A DNA stretch of 6,073 nt from Candidatus Omnitrophota bacterium. GTDB lineage: Bacteria; Omnitrophota; Gorgyraeia; Duberdicusellales; 4484-171. Every line of letters starts with the position of its first letter. The first letter of the stretch is position 1. The notes beneath the pieces are model-generated. The model did not search any database and was not told the origin of the DNA. It saw only the letters and a list, made by a program, of their open reading frames with translations. The stretch covers positions 1 to 6,073 of the forward strand of contig JAQUOR010000104.1 of NCBI GenBank assembly GCA_028717025.1. The letters are read 5' to 3'. The position numbers and the translations under genes are program-made. This document shows, piece after piece, positions 1 through 5,899 of the stretch.

Positions 1-2646
1 ATACTCGTATTGGCCGGACCAGGAAAGTGAATACCCTGTAGGAAGTTTTACTTTTTCCAGTACTGCTTTTTTGGCTGAAGCAACATAGCTGCCTACATCA
101 CGGCCGGCGATATCTACATAGACGTACCCGGAAAGAAGGCCATTTTCATCTCGAATCATTGCCGGCCCTTGTTTAAGCGCTATGTCTGCGAGCTGTTCAA
201 GAGGTACCTGCGCGCCGCTCATTGTCGGGATCAAAACGCGCTTCAGCTTGTCAAGGTCATCGCGCAATTCTCGCGGATAGCGCAGATTTACCGAGTAGCG
301 CTCTCTACCTTCGATGGTAGTGGTGATATTTTCTCCGCCGATAGCGGACATAATCACCATTTCTACTTCCTCAATAGAAAGGCCGTAGCGCGCCAGTTCC
401 CCGCGCTTTAAATCAAAGTCCACGAAATAACCGCCGGCGGTCCTTTCAGCGTAAACACTGCGTGTACCGGTTACATCTTTAAGCACGGTTTCGATGTGCG
501 TACCTATTTTTTCAATCTCTTTAAGGTCTGAACCAAAGATCTTGATCCCCACCGGGGTACGCACGCCGGTAGTCAGCATATCGGTACGCGCCTTGATCGG
601 CATGGTCCAGGCGTTGGTCGTACCGGGAATTTTCATTGCGCTGTCCATTTCATCAACTAATTTCTCCCAGGTCATACCTGGACGCCAGTGTTTTTTATCC
701 TTAAGTACCACCGTCGTTTCCATCATCGAAAAAGGCGCAGGGTCGGTTGAAGTATTGGCTCTTCCTGCTTTGCCGAAAACGCTCTCGACTTCAGGGAATG
801 ATTTTAAAATCTTATCCTGCGTTTGCAATAGTTTCACGGCTTCGGTAACTGAAAGCCCAGGCAATGTCGTAGGCATATAAAGGATAGTTCCTTCATTTAA
901 GGGCGGCATGAATTCCTGGCCCATCATCATAAACGCGGGTATCGTCGCTACAAGCCCCGTTAGAGCTACCGCAACTACAATGTTTCTGTGTTTAATGGCC
1001 CAAAGAGCGATGGGTTGATAAAGCTTGATTAATGTCTTGCTGATGGGGTGATTATCTTCAGAAATTATTTTACCGCCGATAAAAAAATTAGTTATGTTAG
1101 ATAACCGCTTGCTTTTAAATTTATATTCCTTACCTTTGACTAAAAGCATCACCAGCGCCGGGGTAAGGGTGATTGCTAAAAGAGCGGAAAAAAATATAGA
1201 ATAGTTTTTCATAAACGCAAGGGGCTTAAAAAGCCTGCCTTCCTGCGCTTCCAGAGTAAATACCGGCATAAAGGCTATCGCCATGACCAAAAGCGAAGCA
1301 AAAATCGGCGGCCCGACTTCTTTCATTGCCGTGATAACGATTTGTTCGCGAGTCCCATGGCGTAAACCTTTGTTCCATTCGTCAAGGCGTTTATGCGCAT
1401 TTTCAACGAAGACAATCGAAGCATCCACCATATCGCCGATAGCAACGACGATACCGCCCAGAGACATGATATTAGAAGTGATCTTCATCCAGCTCATCGG
1501 GATAAAGGCAATGGCAACCGCAATGGGCAAACCTATGATAGGCACCAGCGCCGAGCGAAAATGCAGGAGAAAGAAAATAAGCATAAAACTGACAATGATC
1601 AATTCCTGGATAAGATTGTCATTAACCGTGGCGATAGAAGCTTTAATTAAATCCGAACGGTCGTAGGTGGTAACTATTTTTACTCCCTGGGGCAGGCCGG
1701 GCTCTATTTCTTTTAATTTTTTCTTAACTTGGTTTATAACCGAAAGGGCGTTTTCCCCGTGTCTCATCACCACAATGCCGCCGACAGCATCTCCGCTGCC
1801 GTTTAAATCAGCAACGCCGCGGCGCATGTCCGGTCCAAGACTAATGCTTGCGACGTTTTTAACCGGTATCGGTATGCCGGTTTTTTCATCAACTCCGACA
1901 ACAATGTCTTCGATGTCTTTTGCTGATTTTATGTAGCCGTGCGCCCGCACCATGTATTCGGTTCCTGAAAATTCAAGCAGCCTTCCGCCGACATCGTTGT
2001 TTCCGCTGCGTATTGCCTCAACCACTTTCATGATCGGTATCTTATAGCTGAGCAGCCGGTTGGGATCGACCGTGACCTGATACTGGCGCGCAAAGCCGCC
2101 TATTGAAGCAACTTCTGCCACACCCGGCACGCTTTGAATGTAGTAGCGCAAGTACCAGTCCTGGAATGAACGCAAATCTGCTAACGACTGTTTCCCGGAT
2201 GTATCAACCAATGCATACTGGAACACCCAACCGACTCCGGTTGCATCAGGTCCTAATTCTACCTTAACGCCATCAGGCAGACGCTGCGTTATTTTACTTA
2301 AGTATTCCAAGACCCTTGAGCGGGCCCAGTAAATATCCGTGCCATCTTCAAAAATAATATAAACGTAAGAAAACCCAAAATCAGAGAACCCTCTGATGGC
2401 TTTTACTTTAGGGGCCCCCAGCATCGAGGTGACTATCGGGTAGGTCACCTGGTCCTCGATAATATCGGGGGAACGGTCCCATTGCGAATAAATAATAACC
2501 TGCGTATCTGAAAGGTCCGGTATAGCGTCAAGCGGCACATGCACCATGGAATACACGCCGATAAGCGCAACGGCACCCACCAGAAGAAAAACGATAATTT
2601 TTTTCTTCGCGCAGAATTCGATTATGTTTTCTATTAATTTAGTCAT
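1..2646 (-). CDS. cusA: CusA-type heavy-metal (Cu+/Ag+) RND efflux pump, N-terminal 882 residues (partial)
   Basis: Inner-membrane, proton-driven pump of the heavy-metal efflux RND family (HME-RND), which passes metal to CusB and the outer-membrane channel. The frame is open from ATG at 2646 to the window edge with no stop or frameshift; about 150-170 C-terminal residues are missing, including the last transmembrane helices. Visible parts are TM1 (about 17-33), the first periplasmic porter domain with family motifs DRSPDIIEDQVTYP and VPGVAEVASIGG, TM2-TM6 (about 348-505), and the second porter region starting at GQEFMPPLNEG (576-586). By alignment to E. coli CusA from memory, M591, M641 and M690 match the three-Met Cu(I)/Ag(I) site M573/M623/M672, and D408 in the TM4 motif MVDASIVFVENAHK matches proton-relay D405. 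M274, M394 and M406 match M271, M391 and M403. The equivalents of M410, M486, M501 and M755 are F413, I484, V499 and N773. An AGGA ribosome site (2654-2657) sits 7 bases before the ATG. Family is certain; copper/silver specificity is inferred from the Met trio. Confidence 0.96.
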   Translation of the reverse strand, partial: MTKLIENIIEFCAKKKIIVFLLVGAVALIGVYSMVHVPLDAIPDLSDTQVIIYSQWDRSPDIIEDQVTYPIVTSMLGAPKVKAIRGFSDFGFSYVYIIFEDGTDIYWARSRVLEYLSKITQRLPDGVKVELGPDATGVGWVFQYALVDTSGKQSLADLRSFQDWYLRYYIQSVPGVAEVASIGGFARQYQVTVDPNRLLSYKIPIMKVVEAIRSGNNDVGGRLLEFSGTEYMVRAHGYIKSAKDIEDIVVGVDEKTGIPIPVKNVASISLGPDMRRGVADLNGSGDAVGGIVVMRHGENALSVINQVKKKLKEIEPGLPQGVKIVTTYDRSDLIKASIATVNDNLIQELIIVSFMLIFFLLHFRSALVPIIGLPIAVAIAFIPMSWMKITSNIMSLGGIVVAIGDMVDASIVFVENAHKRLDEWNKGLRHGTREQIVITAMKEVGPPIFASLLVMAIAFMPVFTLEAQEGRLFKPLAFMKNYSIFFSALLAITLTPALVMLLVKGKEYKFKSKRLSNITNFFIGGKIISEDNHPISKTLIKLYQPIALWAIKHRNIVVAVALTGLVATIPAFMMMGQEFMPPLNEGTILYMPTTLPGLSVTEAVKLLQTQDKILKSFPEVESVFGKAGRANTSTDPAPFSMMETTVVLKDKKHWRPGMTWEKLVDEMDSAMKIPGTTNAWTMPIKARTDMLTTGVRTPVGIKIFGSDLKEIEKIGTHIETVLKDVTGTRSVYAERTAGGYFVDFDLKRGELARYGLSIEEVEMVIMSAIGGENITTTIEGRERYSVNLRYPRELRDDLDKLKRVLIPTMSGAQVPLEQLADIALKQGPAMIRDENGLLSGYVYVDIAGRDVGSYVASAKKAVLEKVKLPTGYSLSWSGQYEY

Positions 2647-2662
2647 AGTTTAATCCTGTTTA

Positions 2663-2702
2663 TACAGATTAACACAGATGAAAATCGCAGATGAACGCAG
2701 AT
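2663..2702 (-). repeat. Short ATCTG-type tandem repeat array, four units
   Basis: Read on the minus strand, the pentamer ATCTG occurs four times, starting at 2702, 2692, 2679 and 2669, with spacings of 10, 13 and 10 bases. The units resemble ATCTGYGTTM, with the last degenerating to ATCTGTATAAAC. The array lies in the cusB-cusA spacer and its last unit runs directly into the AGGA ribosome site of cusA. From memory, similar ATCTGCGTTC-like runs recur between genes in many environmental bacterial genomes; their role is unknown. The units are too short and unspaced for CRISPR. Confidence 0.6.
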
Positions 2703-2725
2703 GAGTGCGTTTCGTCAAACGGTTG

Positions 2726-2795
2726 CGGTTGCGACGCTCGTTTCGGTTGCGTTAAACGTAGGACGTAACCGTAGACGATACGAGCCGCGCAACCG
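2726..2795. repeat. Long imperfect palindrome in the cusB-cusA spacer
   Basis: The left arm 2726-2740 (CGGTTGCGACGCTCG) is the reverse complement of 2781-2795 at 13 of 15 positions. Nested inside, 2744-2751 (CGGTTGCG) is complementary to 2764-2771 at 7 of 8 positions with a 12-base loop. CGGTTGCG also occurs at 2720-2727, overlapping the start of the left arm. The transcript could fold into one long interrupted hairpin between the adaptor and pump genes. The low-complexity CGT/ACG wording resembles REP-like intergenic elements. It has no following U-run on the coding strand, so it does not look like an intrinsic terminator. It could stabilise the cusB message or tune cusA expression; this is inference. 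Confidence 0.5.
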
Positions 2796-2825
2796 ATAGA
2801 CGTAAAACGATACCCACTTGTGTTT

Positions 2826-4247
2826 TTATTGTCCGTGTTTATGTTCTTCAGCCGCGCCGCCAATAGCCGACTGTAACCGTGATTCCGAATCAACCAGAAA
2901 ATTTCCGGAAGTAATCACAACGTCGCCTTCGCTTAATCCATCGAGGACCTCATAGTAACCTTGCGCCTTCCGGCCCGTTGTTACTTCCCGCGATTCCAAT
3001 ACTCCCCCTTCCCGTGACAGGTAAACGATTTTGCGCAAACCCGTATCAAAAATCGCTGATTCAGGAACTGCCAATTTTTCTCCGATCTCAACACGTATGT
3101 TCGCGTTGACAAACATTTCCGGTTTTAACTTGCTCTCGGGATTTGCCACCTCTACGCGTATCTGATTTGTCCGGGTATTGGCGTCTAAAACAGGGTTTAT
3201 GGACACAACGTTACCTTTGAATGTCTGGCCCGGATACGCGACAGCTTCTATATCTACGGCCGCTCCCACTTTCACTAAACCGATCTCGTATTCATAGATT
3301 GCGACATACGCCCAGACATTTTCTCCCTGCAAAGGCAGATAGAGGCTATTGTCGGCTTTTCTTGATATCGTAAGCGCAGCTATCTGTTCATCGCTTAAAC
3401 CGAGAAGTTTTAATTTATTACGCGCAGCTTCAGTTAAAGACTTTGCCCGGGTGATAACATCAGCCAGCGGAGAATCTTTGATATTGTCTTCGTTGTTAAG
3501 CGCCTGGATAAATTCTTCCTGGGCAACGACAAGCTCCGGGTCATAGGCAATCTTGCCTGAGGCACGGACCATTGTGGTTAAATTTATCTTCTTAACCGGT
3601 TCAGATTTGACGCCGATGAGCTGCTGCATCTGGGGATTTATAGTTACTGTCGGCCCGCTTGCATCTGGCGCTCCCTCTTTATATACCGGAATGTAATCCA
3701 TGCCCATGGGATCCTTCATGGGAACAGGCGAAGTTGCCTGAGGATTCATGGGGTTACGGTAATAAAGAATTTGGCGTTCCTTTTGCCTCGCGCTCTCTCC
3801 GGTGTTTGCCGCGGGAGAAGTCGCTTGGCTGGGCTGTTTCGCTATTTCTACGACTTTCCCGTTTGTTGTCGCAATAACTTCTCCGCAAATGGGACAAATA
3901 AGTTTTTCGCCCGGTTTTATGTGCGCGCGCACATGCATCGGGCAATCTTTCATGGTGCAATGGTGTTCGATACAAACTTCCTCCAGGGTTTTATCTTGCG
4001 ACGCAGAGGCTACCTGACTGATAGAGGTTGCTTGAGACGCGGCCTCTTTCTTTACCAGCCTCATATTGCATAGGGGGCAGTCGCCGGGTTTTGGCGATGC
4101 GTAGGTTGGGTGCATCGGGCAATAGTAAAGCACTCCCTGCGCATCCTCCACTACAACGCCGGGTCCGATAAGATGCGTTATGAGAAGGATTATTCCTGTA
4201 AGCAATACAAGTGCTGCCAATACTAAAATTATTCTCCTTTTAGTCAT
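2826..4247 (-). CDS. cusB: CusB-type periplasmic adaptor (membrane fusion protein) with three N-terminal metal-binding modules
   Basis: Adaptor linking the RND pump to the outer-membrane channel, and probably a metal handler; 473 residues from the chosen ATG at 4247. Residues 6-28 form one hydrophobic membrane anchor with no lipobox cysteine. Module 1 (40-66) is a heavy-metal-binding domain (HMBD) with YYCPMHP and CPLCNM. Module 2 (91-125) has C92, C97, C102, H105, C118 and C121, including CPMH and CPICGE. Module 3 (160-189) is a CusB-type HMBD with YYRNPMNP and DPMGMDYIPVY, using Met rather than Cys. Linkers contain Ser/Ala/Gln/Thr-rich SQATS-like runs. The adaptor body follows: GKIAYD (231-236), an alpha-hairpin (about 240-292), IYEYE (317-321), a beta-barrel (about 328-390) and a membrane-proximal domain (about 393-460), ending in an EEHKHGQ tail. 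GKIAYD runs straight into PELVVAQEEF, so the usual lipoyl half-motifs seem absent. An upstream in-frame ATG at 4259 would add four residues but overlaps the ribosome site. The gene lies 89 bases after cusC. Confidence 0.95.
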   Translation of the reverse strand: MTKRRIILVLAALVLLTGIILLITHLIGPGVVVEDAQGVLYYCPMHPTYASPKPGDCPLCNMRLVKKEAASQATSISQVASASQDKTLEEVCIEHHCTMKDCPMHVRAHIKPGEKLICPICGEVIATTNGKVVEIAKQPSQATSPAANTGESARQKERQILYYRNPMNPQATSPVPMKDPMGMDYIPVYKEGAPDASGPTVTINPQMQQLIGVKSEPVKKINLTTMVRASGKIAYDPELVVAQEEFIQALNNEDNIKDSPLADVITRAKSLTEAARNKLKLLGLSDEQIAALTISRKADNSLYLPLQGENVWAYVAIYEYEIGLVKVGAAVDIEAVAYPGQTFKGNVVSINPVLDANTRTNQIRVEVANPESKLKPEMFVNANIRVEIGEKLAVPESAIFDTGLRKIVYLSREGGVLESREVTTGRKAQGYYEVLDGLSEGDVVITSGNFLVDSESRLQSAIGGAAEEHKHGQ

Positions 4248-4252
4248 ATATT

Positions 4253-4257
4253 CCTCC
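4253..4257 (-). promoter_or_regulatory. Ribosome binding site of cusB (decides the start)
   Basis: GGAGG on the minus strand lies 5 bases before the ATG at 4247, an ideal spacing. The other in-frame ATG (4259-4257) overlaps this site and has no comparable purine run before it, so the start at 4247 is preferred. Confidence 0.75.
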
Positions 4258-4261
4258 ATTG

Positions 4262-4336
4262 AAAACTTTCAGTTTTTCGGGTCACCAGTACCTAATATTT
4301 TTTACTGATGCCGTGGTGATTCGGTGACTTTTGTGA
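4262..4336 (-). other. cusC-cusB spacer with GTGA repeats and small hairpins
   Basis: On the plus strand, GTGA occurs at 4316, 4324 and 4333 (spacings 8 and 9), and GGTGAC (4323-4328) is inverted as GTCACC at 4281-4286. CAGTA (4286-4290) can pair with TACTG (4303-4307). A separate 6-base stem with a 3-base loop (4262-4267 with 4271-4276) is A/T-rich and sits just upstream of the cusB ribosome site. No terminator U-run or clear promoter is visible, so co-transcription with cusC is likely. Possible roles in message stability or translation of cusB are speculative. Confidence 0.3.
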
Positions 4337-5587
4337 CTAATTAAAATCTACGTCTACGCCCACGGCTCTTTCTAAATCGGCCAGAGCCATGCGTAATTCT
4401 AATATCGCCCGATAACGGTCAAGCTTAAAATCGAGAAGCATACGCTGACTGTCCAACAAGGTAAGAAAATCATTTTTTTGCGACTCATATTCTTTAAGCG
4501 CGGCAGCAACCGTTTGCTCTGCCTGCGGTATGAATGCAGTTTCATAAAGTTCGATTATTTTTTTGTTCGCTTCTACTCGTGCATGTGCATCGCGTATATC
4601 AAAAAGGACCATATTTTCTTTCATGGTAAATTCAGCTTCAAGCATTTTTAATTCCGATTTCATTTCTTGTACGCCAAAGGCCTGTTTATGAAACCACAAA
4701 GGAATAGTCACGCCCAGCATCCCGGCCCACATATCATTTTCGAGGCGATCTTTACGGATCATCTGTTTTACTTTTACTTCAAAATCTGGCAGAAACTCAT
4801 TGAGAGAAAGTTGATACGCGGCTCTACCTTTCTCGATGCCATATCGATAGCTTTTAAGTTCCGGGTTATTGTTTTTAGCCAGCGTATAAAGTTCATCGAG
4901 CGATTCGACGAATTTAATAGGTTTTTGGGCATCCGGTATGCCGCTTTCCTCTTTTGGATCTCTATTTAATAATATATTTAATTTGGCCTGAGTGCTTAAG
5001 CGGCGTTGCTCGAGCATAATAAGTTCATTTTCGACTTTGGCAAGCTCTACCTGTGCGCGAAGCGCGTCAGCTTGCGTTCCTTGAACCGTAGCGTATCGGG
5101 CAGTGGCAACTTTCAGGAATTGCTCTAAAATCCCCTTATTTTCCTTGTTTATCTCAATGAGACGATAAATGGTAAAAAGTTCCGCGTAGGTACTTTTGAT
5201 ATTTGCTATGATTTCGCGTTCTTTCGTTTTATAGTTTTGATACTCCATCTTGGCAAGGCGTGACGCAATTTTTGCGCGTAGGTAAATTTTGGTAGGAAAG
5301 GGGATACTTTGAGAAACCCCTACGGTCTTCATGGGTTTTTCGCTGAGCTCTCTATCGGCAGAAATCTTATCATATTCAAACTCTATCATCGGATCATCAA
5401 GGCTCACTGCCTGCCATACGCGTGCGCCGGCAGCTTGCGAGCGCATTCTTGATGCCCGGATCTCGGGGTTATTTTTTAAAGCCTGCTCAATGAGGGATTC
5501 AAGAGAAAGTTGCCCTGCGGAGTAGATAACATTGCCGGGTAAAAAGAGTAAGCTCGCGAGAAATAGGGCGAGTGGCTTTTTTGCCAT
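4337..5587 (-). CDS. cusC: TolC/CusC-family outer-membrane efflux channel
   Basis: Outer-membrane component of the tripartite pump, carrying metal from the CusBA complex out of the cell. From ATG at 5587 it has 416 residues, a normal size for the family. Residues 1-24 form a signal peptide: a K-K start, a hydrophobic core LALFLASLLFLP, and likely cleavage near YSA-GQ. Two outer-membrane-factor repeats follow (about 28-210 and 230-412). Each begins with an amphipathic helix of the NNPE type (LIEQALKNNPEIRASR at 32-47 and LAKNNNPELKSYR at 236-248), and each has a beta hairpin (VSQSIPFPTK at 91-100 and LGVTIPLWFHKQ at 291-302) and long coiled helices rich in A, E, K and Q. There is no lipobox cysteine, unlike E. 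coli CusC. The frame is open further upstream to a GTG at 5683 (448 residues), but that would bury the signal peptide behind a 32-residue basic leader. The chosen ATG lacks a good ribosome site and follows a small-ORF stop by one base, so translational coupling is plausible. The cusC symbol rests on the neighbours. Confidence 0.92.
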   Translation of the reverse strand: MAKKPLALFLASLLFLPGNVIYSAGQLSLESLIEQALKNNPEIRASRMRSQAAGARVWQAVSLDDPMIEFEYDKISADRELSEKPMKTVGVSQSIPFPTKIYLRAKIASRLAKMEYQNYKTKEREIIANIKSTYAELFTIYRLIEINKENKGILEQFLKVATARYATVQGTQADALRAQVELAKVENELIMLEQRRLSTQAKLNILLNRDPKEESGIPDAQKPIKFVESLDELYTLAKNNNPELKSYRYGIEKGRAAYQLSLNEFLPDFEVKVKQMIRKDRLENDMWAGMLGVTIPLWFHKQAFGVQEMKSELKMLEAEFTMKENMVLFDIRDAHARVEANKKIIELYETAFIPQAEQTVAAALKEYESQKNDFLTLLDSQRMLLDFKLDRYRAILELRMALADLERAVGVDVDFN

Positions 5588-5588
5588 T

Positions 5589-5705
5589 TTAGCTATTGGT
5601 TCTACAACGCGTAATGAGCTCAATAAGCTCGTCGATCTTCTTCTTTTCGACTTCTGATTCTCCCCTCGATACACCGACAACACAACCGTTGATAATGTTA
5701 CTCAA
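5589..5705 (-). CDS. Candidate 38-residue micro-ORF just upstream of cusC
   Basis: Not recognised. A TTG start at 5705 overlaps the stop of the preceding small ORF, with GGTGAG four bases upstream as a possible ribosome site. The TAA stop ends one base before the cusC ATG. The product would be 38 residues: CVVGVSRGE near the start, then a charged helix EVEKKKIDELIELITRC. The head-to-tail packing suggests a leader or coupling peptide for cusC translation. It could equally be chance, or part of a decayed single gene together with the upstream small ORF. The TTG start and short length keep confidence low. Confidence 0.3.
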   Translation of the reverse strand: MSNIINGCVVGVSRGESEVEKKKIDELIELITRCRTNS

Positions 5706-5892
5706 TCGGCTCACCATTGACAAAAAAGAACACTTTAAAAGTATACCGGATATCTCTTTGTCGGCATAGTGCTTTTTTCAGCTTATTTTTGACTTTTTTC
5801 GCCTCAGAAAGAGGCGCACTGACGCCATTCTTGTCCAGAAGGACAATACCCGTCGTTAAAAGGATGCGACGGTATGCCGTTTTCTGCGGCAA
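5698..5892 (-). CDS. Candidate 64-residue hypothetical ORF between metW and cusC
   Basis: Not recognised. The frame ends with TAA at 5700-5698. The first usable start after the metW stop is TTG at 5892, giving 64 residues; the same frame is open to 6063 but overlaps metW in another frame, so the longer version is rejected. The translation looks protein-like: a hydrophobic strand ILLTTGIVLLDKNG, a basic helix SEAKKVKNKLKKAL, and a strand TFKVFFFVNGEPIE. No ribosome site is visible before the TTG. With the 38-residue ORF it might represent one roughly 100-residue domain broken by a frameshift near 5700-5706. The alternative is that the region is non-coding and contains the two hairpins listed separately. 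Confidence 0.3.
   Translation of the reverse strand: MPQKTAYRRILLTTGIVLLDKNGVSAPLSEAKKVKNKLKKALCRQRDIRYTFKVFFFVNGEPIE
5800..5816. repeat. Perfect 6-bp stem-loop (CGCCTC/GAGGCG)
   Basis: A CGCCTC stem, a 5-base loop (TTTCT on the minus strand) and GAGGCG. In the direction of metW-cusC transcription it is followed by an A-run, not a T-run, so it does not fit an intrinsic terminator. On the plus strand the T-run lies before the stem, which is also the wrong side. Confidence 0.4.
5831..5846. repeat. Perfect 6-bp stem-loop (TTGTCC/GGACAA)
   Basis: TTGTCC, a 4-base loop (TTCT on the minus strand) and GGACAA. It lies 14 bases from the neighbouring stem-loop at 5800-5816, and both loops contain TTCT on the minus strand. 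Together they would form two tandem hairpins just downstream of metW. No T-run follows. An RNA-processing or stability role is possible but unproven. Confidence 0.4.
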
Positions 5893-5899
5893 AGAAAAT

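Noticed and set aside
1283..1936. Several plus-strand frames opposite cusA
   Set aside because: They are antisense shadows of a strongly conserved RND pump frame and show no domain-like sequence.
2663..2702. CRISPR array
   Set aside because: The units are about 10 bases with no spacers of constant length and no cas genes nearby.
2669..2893. 74-residue minus-strand frame spanning the cusB end and the repeat spacer
   Set aside because: It overlaps the conserved cusB C-terminus in another frame and runs through palindromic, low-complexity repeat sequence.
5588..5683. GTG start at 5683 for the outer-membrane channel
   Set aside because: It would place 32 mostly basic, non-conserved residues before a complete signal peptide that starts at the ATG at 5587.
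5740..5745. TATACT as a -10 promoter box upstream of cusC
   Set aside because: No acceptable -35 hexamer lies 16-18 bases upstream and there is no extended -10 TG. It could be chance in A/T-rich sequence.
5791..5816. Intrinsic terminator after metW
   Set aside because: The stem-loop is followed by A residues on the coding strand. On the plus strand the T-run precedes the stem, so neither direction fits.
5588..5899. CueR/MerR-, CsoR- or CusR-type copper operator upstream of the operon
   Set aside because: No dyad of the MerR type and no recognisable CsoR or CusR box could be found by eye.
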